DNA from: Candidatus Bathyarchaeota archaeon
Lineage (GTDB): Archaea; Thermoproteota; Bathyarchaeia; Bathyarchaeales; Bathycorpusculaceae
Assembly (NCBI GenBank): GCA_026014595.1
Contig: JAOZHY010000018.1
Location: forward strand, 17,703 to 81,702
Length of the DNA: 64,000 nucleotides
Direction of reading: 5' to 3'
The notes beneath the pieces are model-generated. The model was not told the DNA's origin, did not search any database, and was given only the letters and a program-made list of their open reading frames with translations. Positions 25,702-34,036 of the stretch are shown here, in pieces (within the stretch, counting starts at the first letter, position 1; every line of letters starts with the position of its first letter). The position numbers and the translations under genes were made by a program.

Positions 25702-27963
25702 TTACGCTAAGGATTGAACAGCAAAAGATGCGCGATCACACATTCTTATAAGTCTTGATGCGATACAGTATGCTGCATATTGCCTTCTGCGTTCAATATC
25801 CACAAAAGGCATATCTAGGTTAATTTCATACGGAATTTCGGTTATGATGTTCTTAGAAATCTCTGCAGAAAGGTCATAGTTCTTAACAATTTTCACCAAA
25901 GTTCTTTCATAGATCTCTTTCCAACCCAAATTGTATTGTGGAACTTTTCCAGCGCGAGTGTGATGATGATGTGCGATGGCAAGTTCAAAGGCTGTAGTGA
26001 AGTGCTGGTTTTCTATCAGTTCATAAAAAATTTCCCGTGTAGCATAAGCAGCGACGGTGGCGTGAGGCACCGTTTTTGGCTTTGTGGAAATATGTGCCAG
26101 CGGAACAGAATCTTTTCCATATACGCCTATTTCACGTTGCCACTTAACATTCAATTTACCGAGGTCGTGAATTGCTAAGCATAGAGCAATTAATCCTTCA
26201 ACTTTATGCAAGTCGCTGTTAAGGACTTTCGCCAGTAACCTTAGAGAGTGTAGTTCATCTCTTTTTATTTTGTCAAAAGCTTTCAAGCAATTATCTACAT
26301 GCCGTTCCCAAGGCTCACGAGAATATTCAAATACCATACTTTGAAGCGTATCATGCGTTTGAGTTTGAAGGTTTTCACCTTTTGCGCCGAGAACAAGCCC
26401 TAATTCAGAGGAGTATTCTGCACATTCTGGAGGTATAACGTAGAATTCATAAGGATATAATTTATCCGCCTTCTTTACATTTGGTTTATGCTCTCCAAAT
26501 TCGTCATGTCCAAATTCAATATGCCATATTTTTGGCAAATATTTCTTAAGAACGTCGACATGGATATTGAGCCAAGGCATATTCAACATTTCTCTGTAAG
26601 ATAATTCGGATGGATTTTCATATACTGTTAGATTTGCACTAAAAACTTCTCGTATGGTCTCTTCTACTGCTCGTCTATCACCCTTGAAAGCAGCGTTACC
26701 GAGAGCAAACCGTAATCTATGTCTTAGGTTTTCATCTTGCAAAATTTTTTCAAATTCATTACTCAAAAGTTCATTAACAAAGGCGATTTCCTCATTCCAG
26801 CCGATTTTTTTACCGTCTAAGTGGTTACATATGTAATTTCTACAATTATTTAGCTCCACTTCCTCATAAGGTGCAGGGCATTCAACATCAAAAACGTCAA
26901 CTCTTCCTTGACCGCCCTCACGGGCGCATCTCCCAATTCTTTGAACAAGAGCGTCAGGAGGCGCTATTTCCGTAAGCAACAAATCACATGAAATATCCAA
27001 CCCGACTTCACACACTTGCGTTGTAACAACACATGTTTTTTCACCTTGCTTTTTCAGAGACGCTTTCATCATTTGTTCCATACTCGTTCTATCGTCTTCC
27101 AGAAATCGTGAGTGCAGCAAAAACACGTTAAAATGAGCCGAACTCAATTCTCTTTTAATGCATTGGAAAAGCGTTTGTGCCCGATCAACTGTATTACATG
27201 CCACAATTATTCGATTAAACGATTTAGCTGAAGCTATAATGTCTTTTGCCTCAAGAATTTTGCCCCGCCAACGTAATATGACTTGACGATTATGACGTTT
27301 TGGCACATCATCATCACTTGCCTCGACGATTTTTACTTTATCAGCAAATTTTCCGTTATTTTCAAACCATTCAATAAAAGAATCAGGCAATGTAGCCGAC
27401 ATAACAACGAAAGGTAAACCTAAATTCGCTACATGTTCAATTAAAACGATTGCACTTTGCAAACCTAAAAGGTGGTCGTAAACATGAACCTCATCAAAAC
27501 ACAAAAATGAAGAAACCACGGCGCCCGCAGGGATATTCCCTTGGTGAACTGGGAGACTCAGCGGAGTGCAACAATACGCACCCACTGTTTGATCTATTGT
27601 TGCCACAACAATTTCGCTTCTTAAAAAAGGATCCATGGAATTTGCACCATGTTGAGGTGAAACTGCCAAGGGAGAGCCTAACTTCTTGATGCCTCTATTG
27701 ATGCGATAACATACGTCTTCAACTAAAGCCCTTGTAGGCAACGAGTAGATCATTCTAAATGGAAAGTCCTCTGCTTTCCTCATGGCTAATAGAGAGATGT
27801 AGCAAGCCTCTGTTTTTCCTGAACCGCAGGGAGCGCGCAAAACAACCGACTTTCCATTAGCAATGTTTTTTACAGTTTCTAATTGATGCGGATACGGCTG
27901 TCCTCCGCCCAGTGCCACCTTAAATATTTCTTCTATCGAGAAACTATCAGGAAATATATTCAA
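25702..27963 (-). CDS. cas3: CRISPR-associated helicase-nuclease Cas3 (helicase then HD)
   Basis: 753 aa. The superfamily 2 helicase comes first: Walker A APCGSGKT (44-51), DEVH box (157-160), SAT (189-191), and motif VI near QRIGRCAREGG. The HD nuclease domain is C-terminal: HDLGK with H599-D600, then PHATVAAYA and AIAHHHHTRAG ligands. Cas3 unwinds and degrades the target recruited by Cascade. Most Cas3 proteins have HD before the helicase, and type I-A usually has separate genes, so this order is notable. The start is ATG 27963; it heads the run cas3-cas8-cas11-cas7-cas5. Confidence 0.94.
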   Translation of the reverse strand: MNIFPDSFSIEEIFKVALGGGQPYPHQLETVKNIANGKSVVLRAPCGSGKTEACYISLLAMRKAEDFPFRMIYSLPTRALVEDVCYRINRGIKKLGSPLAVSPQHGANSMDPFLRSEIVVATIDQTVGAYCCTPLSLPVHQGNIPAGAVVSSFLCFDEVHVYDHLLGLQSAIVLIEHVANLGLPFVVMSATLPDSFIEWFENNGKFADKVKIVEASDDDVPKRHNRQVILRWRGKILEAKDIIASAKSFNRIIVACNTVDRAQTLFQCIKRELSSAHFNVFLLHSRFLEDDRTSMEQMMKASLKKQGEKTCVVTTQVCEVGLDISCDLLLTEIAPPDALVQRIGRCAREGGQGRVDVFDVECPAPYEEVELNNCRNYICNHLDGKKIGWNEEIAFVNELLSNEFEKILQDENLRHRLRFALGNAAFKGDRRAVEETIREVFSANLTVYENPSELSYREMLNMPWLNIHVDVLKKYLPKIWHIEFGHDEFGEHKPNVKKADKLYPYEFYVIPPECAEYSSELGLVLGAKGENLQTQTHDTLQSMVFEYSREPWERHVDNCLKAFDKIKRDELHSLRLLAKVLNSDLHKVEGLIALCLAIHDLGKLNVKWQREIGVYGKDSVPLAHISTKPKTVPHATVAAYATREIFYELIENQHFTTAFELAIAHHHHTRAGKVPQYNLGWKEIYERTLVKIVKNYDLSAEISKNIITEIPYEINLDMPFVDIERRRQYAAYCIASRLIRMCDRASFAVQSLA

Positions 27964-28070
27964 TCACCCCTCCCTATTCTTTGGTTATTTGTGGTTATTT
28001 TTTTTAATTCTTGTTATCATTTTTTCAGGTTTTTCGGTACAGTTTCCGCTAACATTAAATGGCTCCGTTA

Positions 28071-28093
28071 ACTGTAAATTCACAGTATATATA
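28071..28093 (-). promoter_or_regulatory. Probable promoter/operator of the cas3 operon
   Basis: On the minus strand TATATATA (28086-28093) precedes an inverted repeat ACTGT (28071-28075) and ACAGT (28082-28086), which abuts the TATA box and could be an operator. Transcription would start about 95-100 bases before the cas3 ATG. Confidence 0.4.
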
Positions 28094-28148
28094 GAGGGGG
28101 CTCAAGTCTGTTTTTGCGCGCAAATACACCAACACCAGCTGTTGCCTC

Positions 28149-28949
28149 TCACGTTTTGTAAGGTAACATATGCACTATGCCAAATCCGCCTGTGCGGTTC
28201 CCACCCAAATTAGAGTACTCCGCGTACTTCGCCAGCATGCACGTTATCTTGTTCCATTCGCTTTCTTTATCTTTTATTTCATATGTGACCCATCCAACAA
28301 ACCCTGTTGCCTTCTTCCTGCGCATAACCGCTAACCGCGTATGCAAATCATACTCGCATACGCCTACATTCTTCGTCAGCCATTCTTTATAGGCTAAGTA
28401 CTCTTCCTTGCTAAATTGCCTACCGTCACTGAACAGGTTCCAAACCCGCATCAAACCAGAAAACACTTTAACCGCGTCAGGAAACACCCAATGAAAACCA
28501 CTTCCCAAACTCGCAAAATACGTAGGCGTCCTAAACACCAGCCTAAACCTGTCAACTACTTGCGCTTCCTTCTCCAAATCCACATAACTCTTACAGTTAA
28601 CGCTTAAACTGGCAACCCGAAAAACCGCGTCAAAAACCATCAAACTATTCTCCTTCTGGAAATAGTTAAGAATAAACGTGCTATACTCGTCACGCAAAAA
28701 CCTAAAATGCACAAAGCAAGGCGCCTGCGGATCCAACTCATAACCACCCTCAACACGGCTTCTGCTCTTGAACCCCAAAGGCGTCACACTGTAAGGCTTA
28801 CGCACATCCAACTCATGCAGCAATCCAGATGCAGCAGGATCCACCCGCCTAACAGCATGCAACAACAAACCACGCGCCACATAGCCCGTAAAAAACGGCA
28901 AAGCCACAGGTTTCTCCGCATACATCTCCAAACCGATCTCAACAGGCAA
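28149..28949 (-). CDS. cas6: CRISPR endoribonuclease Cas6
   Basis: 266 aa with the Cas6 C-terminal glycine-rich loop EYSNLGGNRTGGFGIV and an upstream KKATGFVGWVTYEI strand. The N-terminus (MPVEIGLEMYAEKPVALPFFTGYVARG) fits the first RRM of Cas6. A histidine in the first domain (RGLLLHAVRR) is a candidate catalytic residue. Cas6 cuts pre-crRNA within the repeat. It is upstream of cas3 on the same strand, but a 185-base gap with its own TATA box separates them. The start ATG at 28949 has no strong ribosome-binding site. Confidence 0.88.
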   Translation of the reverse strand: MPVEIGLEMYAEKPVALPFFTGYVARGLLLHAVRRVDPAASGLLHELDVRKPYSVTPLGFKSRSRVEGGYELDPQAPCFVHFRFLRDEYSTFILNYFQKENSLMVFDAVFRVASLSVNCKSYVDLEKEAQVVDRFRLVFRTPTYFASLGSGFHWVFPDAVKVFSGLMRVWNLFSDGRQFSKEEYLAYKEWLTKNVGVCEYDLHTRLAVMRRKKATGFVGWVTYEIKDKESEWNKITCMLAKYAEYSNLGGNRTGGFGIVHMLPYKT

Positions 28950-29074
28950 ACCAGTTCAACTCCCGCAAATGGGATTTACCCCAAACATCAACAGCCAAAA
29001 ATATTAACCCAATAGACAAATAAAACTTTCCAAAAAACCGAAAACAACTTGCACAAGCGCTCAAAAACCAGATA

Positions 29075-29347
29075 CCACAAAACAAATTTCCACATGCTCA
29101 GACATTGGAAAGCCACAATGCTCTATCATCAAACCAAAGACCCCTACTACGTACAACACTTCCTCGGACAGCTAAAAACAACCGAGATATACATAAACAT
29201 CGAACATGCCTTATCTGATCCTGGCGCTAACGACCAATGCCGTGCGAATCGCGGAAACACCCGAAGAAGTCAAAGGAGCTACTATAAGTAGGATTCAAAT
29301 ACGTCTGCCAAAAGGATACGTTAATATCCTTGAGGAAACGCAAATGA
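29075..29347 (+). pseudogene. Decayed C-terminal fragment of a tyrosine recombinase
   Basis: The fragment LRHWKATMLYHQTKDP followed by FLGQLKTTEIYINIEHAL closely matches the active-site end of the intact recombinase at 42414-43670 (LRHWKATMLQHQTKDP, NTEIYITIERTL). It then shifts frame (VRIAETPEEVK appears in another frame) and ends at the equivalent stop near 29345-29347. The second catalytic histidine is changed (FLGH to FLGQ). Weak similarity may extend back to about 29035. Like the intact gene, it ends 40-50 bases before a tRNA-His 5' sequence. Confidence 0.85.
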
Positions 29348-29392
29348 TAACAAAACTCAACATCGCTAGATTCCGAAGACTTTCCAAAAAGC

Positions 29393-29407
29393 GGCCGGGG
29401 TGAGGTA
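29393..29407 (+). other. Attachment-site remnant: 5' end of a tRNA-His gene
   Basis: GGCCGGGGTGAGGTA matches the 5' end of the tRNA-His at 43712-43726 in 14 of 15 bases (G instead of A at tRNA position 5). No tRNA body follows, only unrelated sequence. It is probably the left attachment site of the element that ends at the intact tRNA. Confidence 0.7.
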
Positions 29408-29602
29408 TCTCAGCCCCGAGTGGTGATTTCACCCGCGAACATTTCCCTTTTTTTGCTACGTGCATTATGCAACGCGGTTTTCATGGAAATTTTTATTAGG
29501 GAAAGCCGGATTATTGTTACAATCGAGTGAAGCTAAACTACACTCGAATGTAAAAGTTTGAATGTCTGGCAAAGTTACTGAAAGCTAGAAGGAAAATAAG
29601 CG

Positions 29603-29680
29603 ATGTTGGCGCGAGTGAAAAGCCACCCTGCTAAAGAAAAACACGTTAGATTAACACTAGAGGAAGAAAATAATGGCTGA
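29603..29680 (+). CDS. Possible 25-aa leader peptide gene
   Basis: ATG 29603 to TGA 29680 encodes a lysine/glutamate-rich 25-aa peptide (MLARVKSHPAKEKHVRLTLE...). An AAGGA motif lies about 10 bases upstream, and its stop overlaps the start of the next gene, as for the other members of this cassette. It could simply be chance; no family is known. Confidence 0.3.
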   Translation: MLARVKSHPAKEKHVRLTLEEENNG

Positions 29681-29978
29681 AACCGTCAAGAAACCGTCAT
29701 TAAACCGTTCGGCGAAGGAGCGCAGAAACACGTTATTTCGCTGTTTAGACAGTGTTTTGAGCCTTTCCCACAGAAAAATTCATTCCGAGGGAAACAGCGA
29801 CCGGGCAAAGCAGGGGTGGGCACGAGTTTTGGTTTCAGCAGTCTCCACTTATGGCGGTTTGCTTAAGGACGAGGAGTTGGAGCTCAGGGTGATTGCGCTG
29901 GAGGAGAAGCTGAAGAACAGCATACTGATTCCGAAGCCGCAAGACGCCAGCGAAAAACGGGTTAGGAGGGGTTTCTGA
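29673..29978 (+). CDS. Element-encoded hypothetical protein (101 aa)
   Basis: The protein is basic at the N-terminus (KKPSLNRSAKERRNTLFRCL) and helical at the C-terminus (DEELELRVIALEEKLKNSI, a probable short coiled coil). No family is recognised. It overlaps the next gene as TGATG, and a GGAGGGG ribosome-binding site for that gene lies inside its end. It begins the overlapping cassette whose third to fifth members are ParB-like, ABC-ATPase and GNAT, so a function with them is likely. Confidence 0.6.
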   Translation: MAETVKKPSLNRSAKERRNTLFRCLDSVLSLSHRKIHSEGNSDRAKQGWARVLVSAVSTYGGLLKDEELELRVIALEEKLKNSILIPKPQDASEKRVRRGF

Positions 29979-30640
29979 TGAATGGGTTAAGCCGTAAACT
30001 TCACGAGTTAGAGGATAACGTTTTAGGCTTTCCTCCCGAGGACGACGACATACTGCTACACATAGGCGACGAGGACGAGCAGCTCTTGCATGACCATGCA
30101 CAGAGGATAAGAGCAACTGTGAAGGACGACGCTCAAGCCATAATCGAAAGCAGGGCAAGCTTGGAGCAGCAGGAAGAGGCAGCCAAGCAGCTTCTCAGCA
30201 GACTAACCGACGAGGAAACGGCTATTCTTGAACAATCTTACGAGTTTATGAGCTACCGCGTAGAGCGCTTAGTCTATAAGTGGTTTGCTGCTGCATACCC
30301 GAAAGGCAAAGACGAGCGTGTCATGCTCAGGGTCATGTGGTTTTTCCGTGAGATGCAGAAATTCCTTCACGCCAACCGGATAGAAGATTACGAGTGGAAT
30401 AGCAACCGAAACGAAGATGACCCTAACTTTGATGATGATGCTTGGTGGACCGCTTTAGAGGCTAAGATAAAAGCGGAATACCCTGAAGGCATATTCACTA
30501 AGGAGAGTTTTGAGGAGTTTGAACGGTTCCATGACGAGTTTATTGCGGGCAAAATCAGGGAGTATTATGAGGCGCACCCAGAGGCGCGGGAAGCGCTAAT
30601 TCAAGGTTTAAACAAGAAAATAGAGGAGTCAAAGAAATGA
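29978..30640 (+). CDS. Element-encoded acidic hypothetical protein (220 aa)
   Basis: A very acidic, largely helical protein. The N-terminal part is rich in Asp/Glu (FPPEDDDILLHIGDEDEQLL), the middle is helical (ASLEQQEEAAKQLLSRLTDE), and the C-terminal half has alternating aromatic/acidic segments (EDYEWNSNRNEDDP, FEEFERFHDEFIAGKIREYY). No domain is recognised. It is translationally coupled on both sides (ATG overlaps the previous stop; its stop overlaps the ParB-like start as ATGA). Confidence 0.65.
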   Translation: MNGLSRKLHELEDNVLGFPPEDDDILLHIGDEDEQLLHDHAQRIRATVKDDAQAIIESRASLEQQEEAAKQLLSRLTDEETAILEQSYEFMSYRVERLVYKWFAAAYPKGKDERVMLRVMWFFREMQKFLHANRIEDYEWNSNRNEDDPNFDDDAWWTALEAKIKAEYPEGIFTKESFEEFERFHDEFIAGKIREYYEAHPEAREALIQGLNKKIEESKK

Positions 30641-31191
30641 GCGAGGTTGAAAAGGAAATTCCGATTCCGATGTCGGAGCGCGTGAAAATCAGCGACCTCA
30701 AGTTTGACCAGGACAATCCCAACAGAATGAGCCGGGCGCAACTCGATCGCTTGAAAGCCTCAATTAAAAAGTGGGGCGACATTGTTCCCGTTGTCACCAA
30801 TAGTGAGCTTTTGGTGGCGGATGGCCAGCAGCGCGTTACCGCGATGAGGGAGCTTGGCATGACCGAGTGTAGCGTCATCCGTTTACCCGTTAAGGATGTT
30901 GACCGCCGTCTTCTGAGGCAGGTGCTTAACAAGCTCAGGGGCAAACACAACAAAGAATTAGACAGTGCCGAATACTTGTGCATAATTGAGCAGGGCGAAA
31001 AAGAAGATTTGAAGGCGCTTCTTGCATCTGTGGGCGAGGAACTTCCAGAGGATTTGGACGACCGTGAGATTTCATTCGCTGTACCTGAAACTTATGAGAT
31101 AATAATCGAATGCAAAGACGAGGCTGACCAGAAACGCATTTTTGAGAAACTAAAGCTGGAGGGGTATAAGCTACGGATTTTGACATTGTGA
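30637..31191 (+). CDS. ParB-like N-terminal domain protein
   Basis: Residues about 15-110 form a ParB/Srx domain: VKISDLKFDQDNPNRMS, LDRLKASIKKWGDIVPVV and LLVADGQQRVTAMRELG, where DGQQR replaces the usual G-x-HR. The C-terminal part (YEIIIECKDEADQKRIFEKL) resembles a small ferredoxin-like unit. In phage and plasmid elements such proteins act in DNA-modification or nuclease modules, not only partition. It overlaps the upstream gene (ATGA) and the downstream ABC ATPase (GTGA), so all are made together. Confidence 0.8.
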   Translation: MSEVEKEIPIPMSERVKISDLKFDQDNPNRMSRAQLDRLKASIKKWGDIVPVVTNSELLVADGQQRVTAMRELGMTECSVIRLPVKDVDRRLLRQVLNKLRGKHNKELDSAEYLCIIEQGEKEDLKALLASVGEELPEDLDDREISFAVPETYEIIIECKDEADQKRIFEKLKLEGYKLRILTL

Positions 31192-31853
31192 AACGCTGGA
31201 GTCAAGTAAACAGCTTCAGAGCGCAAAGCGTAGTGGGAAGCTTTACGCTTTGTGACGTAAAGCTGGAGAAACGTTTCCGAGGCGCATTGCCTATTGAGGA
31301 GCATGGCTGGCAAATAGGCGTCATCGTTGGACGAAGCGGATCAGGCAAAACAAGCATTGCCAAGCAGCTTTTCCGAGATGGTTACATCCGAGGATTCGAG
31401 TACACGCACCAATGTGTATTGGATGATTTTCCAGAGGAGCTTGAGACAGGGGAGATTACTAAGGCGCTTTGTAGCGTAGGCTTCGCATCGCCGCCTGATT
31501 GGCTTAAAAGCTATGATTGCCTTAGCCAAGGCGAGAAGATGCGCGTTGACATAGCCCGTGCGTTGTGTTTGGATAAGCCGCTTATCGTTTTTGATGAGTT
31601 TACTAGTGTTGTGGATAGGGAGATTGCGAAGGTTAGCGCATTTGCGATTAGTAAGGCTGTTCGCAGGTCCAAGAAGAAGTTTATCGCCGTGACCTGTCAT
31701 TATGATGTTGTTGACTGGTTAGAGCCTGACTGGGTGTTCTGCACCGACGACATGACGTTTAGCCGAAAAAAAGGGTTAGGCCGCCCGTTGAACTCCAAGT
31801 CCGTCGGTGCGGCCATAGCCTTTGGAAAATGTTTCGGCAATATCACTATCTAA
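31188..31853 (+). CDS. ABC-type ATPase, COG2401-like (ATPase half)
   Basis: A soluble ABC ATPase: Walker A GRSGSGKT (48-55), signature LSQGE (112-116), Walker B LIVFDEFTS (132-140) and an H-loop histidine at about 171. There are no membrane segments. In COG2401 this ATPase is fused to a GNAT acetyltransferase in one chain. Here the frame leaves the homologous path after FSRKK (about residue 195) and ends with 26 unrelated residues. A -1 shift at the A-run 31766-31772 would restore the fusion. The start is GTG overlapping the ParB-like stop. Confidence 0.85.
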   Translation: MKRWSQVNSFRAQSVVGSFTLCDVKLEKRFRGALPIEEHGWQIGVIVGRSGSGKTSIAKQLFRDGYIRGFEYTHQCVLDDFPEELETGEITKALCSVGFASPPDWLKSYDCLSQGEKMRVDIARALCLDKPLIVFDEFTSVVDREIAKVSAFAISKAVRRSKKKFIAVTCHYDVVDWLEPDWVFCTDDMTFSRKKGLGRPLNSKSVGAAIAFGKCFGNITI

Positions 31854-32257
31854 ACGGCTCTTTGCCCTCTACTGCTCGCTGTTACGCGGCAATTTACAAA
31901 GACAAGCCAGTAGCCTTTATCGCAGTTGTGCATGTGCGCATGCGAGCAAGGTACTATCGTGTTTCAAGACTTGTTGTTTTGCCAGACTACCAAGGAATAG
32001 GCATAGGAAAACGACTGCTTAACTTTGTAGCTGAACTCTATACTTCCCAAACAATGTTGCCTTTTTACATTTTGACGAGTAACCCTCAGATTATCCACGG
32101 GAGCATGAAAGGCTGGAAAATAGTCCGTCTTGGGCATGCAAGCGAAGGAAAAGGCAACACGAGAATGAACAATGAATTACGCGGTAGCCTTAGCCGAAAC
32201 CGCATAACCGTTAGTTTGCAGTATGTTCCAGGAAGAAATCTGTTGTTATTTACTTAA
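31829..32257 (+). CDS. GNAT-fold acetyltransferase (C-terminal half of a COG2401-like protein)
   Basis: GNAT features: the acetyl-CoA loop LVVLPDYQGIGIGKRLLNFV (Q/R-x-x-G-x-G/A pattern), an N-terminal FRQYHYLNGSL segment and the TSNPQIIHGSMKGW region typical of phage/archaeal COG2401 proteins. The same frame is open upstream to about 31763 and encodes the family-like linker RPPVELQVRRCG before the ATG, so this is more likely the second half of the ABC-ATPase polypeptide than a separate protein. Family relatives lie in DNA-modification contexts; phage Mu Mom is also GNAT-like, but a link is only inference. Confidence 0.75.
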   Translation: MFRQYHYLNGSLPSTARCYAAIYKDKPVAFIAVVHVRMRARYYRVSRLVVLPDYQGIGIGKRLLNFVAELYTSQTMLPFYILTSNPQIIHGSMKGWKIVRLGHASEGKGNTRMNNELRGSLSRNRITVSLQYVPGRNLLLFT

Positions 32258-32527
32258 GCAAAAATACACCATTAAAAATAGTTGAATTAATAGAAAGATT
32301 GGAACCAGCAAAAACTTGATTTTACGAGTTTTATGTCTAAAGAGTAACATGCCTGCGTAAGCGCCAAACGGTCCTAAGAAGGCAATCAGTAAAAGTCTTG
32401 ACTCAGGTATCCTCCAGCTGCCTTTTTTGCTGTTCAGCTTATCTATTCCAAATACTGCTAAAGCCAGAATGTTCACAACGGCTAAGGAAATTTGTAGCAA
32501 GGAAAATTGAATCATGTCATTTACCAT
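32246..32527 (-). CDS. DUF1294 family membrane protein
   Basis: The 93-aa protein matches DUF1294: a first TM segment (LLQISLAVVNILALAVF), the motif GIDKLNSKKGSWRIPESRL, a second hydrophobic stretch with LGPFGAYAGMLLFRHKTRK, and a third TM segment (FLLVPIFLLIQLFLMVYF). The RHKTRK motif is characteristic. The function of the family is unknown. Its end overlaps the GNAT gene by 12 bases convergently; its start overlaps the upstream 211-aa gene by 7 bases on the same strand. Confidence 0.85.
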   Translation of the reverse strand: MVNDMIQFSLLQISLAVVNILALAVFGIDKLNSKKGSWRIPESRLLLIAFLGPFGAYAGMLLFRHKTRKIKFLLVPIFLLIQLFLMVYFCLSK

Positions 32528-33156
32528 CTATCTCGTCTACAAGCTGATTCTCTTTTCATCTCTTTTTCTATTTCACGGTAAATGCTCTTCTCCATTTCTG
32601 AAATAATCGCCAAGTCTGCGCTTGCTGAGCTCTTTACGATTGGCACCCTTATCAGCCTGTCTTCTCTTCTCACAGGAAAATATTCGATTGCTACCTCTTT
32701 AGATGCGCTTGCAAGTTTTTCTCCTGAACACCAAAAATCATGCATTTCAACTCTAAGGATATGCTGCCCTTGGACGATTCCAGTCATGTTAAGCACGGAT
32801 GAGAACTCGGATTCATCGGACGCAAGCGGTCCCTGGAGAATGCGTAGGTGAAGGGATTCGATTTTCTGGTCGTCGAAATACAGGTCTGCGGTGATTCTTG
32901 AAAAAGAGGCTCTTGAAGGTAGCAGTCTAAATGCGACTTCCATGACCAACTCATCTTCCCGCGTAGAGGTGTTGACCTCAGTTATTTCAATTTTCTTTGG
33001 CGGTTTAGGCGCCACTGGGTTGGTAGGTTGAACCTTATGCGTTTTTGGTAGATCGCCAAGCGTTGACTGTTTTGAATACTTGACGTCTGTTCGGATTTTC
33101 TCTCTCAATCGCTGGGACTTAGTTGGTTTAACCATTGTTATCTCGCAACTGACCAT
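32521..33156 (-). CDS. Hypothetical protein with predicted beta-sandwich core (211 aa)
   Basis: The first ~55 residues are basic and low-complexity (KPTKSQRLREKIR, PTNPVAPKPPKKIE). A beta-rich core follows (EITEVNTSTREDELVMEVAF, RITADLYFDDQKIESLHLRI, GIVQGQHILRVEMHDFWCSG), then a charged helical C-terminus. No known family. An internal ATG at 33135 (MVKPTKSQ) is an alternative start. It overlaps the DUF1294 gene by 7 bases, so they form a two-gene operon. Confidence 0.6.
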   Translation of the reverse strand: MVSCEITMVKPTKSQRLREKIRTDVKYSKQSTLGDLPKTHKVQPTNPVAPKPPKKIEITEVNTSTREDELVMEVAFRLLPSRASFSRITADLYFDDQKIESLHLRILQGPLASDESEFSSVLNMTGIVQGQHILRVEMHDFWCSGEKLASASKEVAIEYFPVRREDRLIRVPIVKSSASADLAIISEMEKSIYREIEKEMKRESACRRDRW

Positions 33157-33304
33157 TAATTATTTTGTTCACATAGCTTCTAAACCATTCTGTTCAGCAA
33201 ACAGAACAATTGACCATTCACAGCCCAGCCTCTTGAACCAATAATTTGCAGATTTTCCGCACTCTCAGCTCACGGGCTTCACGGTTGTCAAAGGATTGAG
33301 AAAT

Positions 33305-34036
33305 ATGGTTGAATCTTACGGTAAGGATGGTAATATTGAAAACATAAGGCAGAGCGTATTTGCTTTGTTGGATGAGAACCCTCTTCTTACTGCCAAAACA
33401 ATATGCGCCAGACTGGGCATTCCATACTGGCAATACCGTGGTTACGTCTATAAGTTGAAGTTTGAGTGGAAGTCTCACCGTCAAAATGAACTCGGTTCAA
33501 AGTGTTCAAATGTTCACAGTTGGCACGGGGTCTGCGTTGTACCTGCTTTTGTGAGTCGAGAAGATGCCATTGCAGTTGGTTGGAAGGAGACTAAGGCAAA
33601 GAATAAGTGGCTATTGTGGAATGATGGAATTGGGAGGATGATGTGGTTTGAGAATGGGCGAGTTTTCGTCTACGTACGCAGTCCTGCTAATTTGGGTCGC
33701 GTAAAGCAGCTTATTAGCAATGGGTTTTTCAATACGGGTCTTATTTATGAACTCAGGATTCTGGAACAAGTCTTTAAGACCTTTAAATTTAAGGGAGCCC
33801 ACTATGTTTATGATGCTGGGCAACCGTTGCCGAAGATGACTATTGATGCTTTTCAGAAAAGTCATGGTATCCTGATTAAGACGGGTGATAAGAGCCATCG
33901 GAGAGCTGTTGAGGTTATTTCGCGTTGTCCTGATTGGGCTGAAAGGAACGAGCTACTTTTGGGAAGGCTTACTGAGCTACTGTGTCCTGAAAGTTTCAAA
34001 AAGGAGCCTTTTAAGAAACCTGATTACGTAGCTTAG
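33305..34036 (+). CDS. Element-encoded DNA-binding-like protein (about 243 aa)
   Basis: The N-terminus (NIRQSVFALLDENPLLTAKTI, ARLGIPYWQYRGYVYKLKFEW) looks like a winged helix-turn-helix. The rest, with LLWNDGIGRMMWFENGRVFVYV and ELRILEQVFKTFKFKG, is not recognised but resembles conserved element proteins of unknown function, perhaps for replication or copy control. TTG 33296 would add three residues; I use ATG 33305. It stands alone on the plus strand, followed by about 270 bases without genes. Confidence 0.6.
   Translation: MVESYGKDGNIENIRQSVFALLDENPLLTAKTICARLGIPYWQYRGYVYKLKFEWKSHRQNELGSKCSNVHSWHGVCVVPAFVSREDAIAVGWKETKAKNKWLLWNDGIGRMMWFENGRVFVYVRSPANLGRVKQLISNGFFNTGLIYELRILEQVFKTFKFKGAHYVYDAGQPLPKMTIDAFQKSHGILIKTGDKSHRRAVEVISRCPDWAERNELLLGRLTELLCPESFKKEPFKKPDYVA

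Noticed and set aside
29206..29403. 65-aa frame as a gene
   Set aside because: It is the shifted frame of the decayed recombinase and runs into the tRNA-His fragment.
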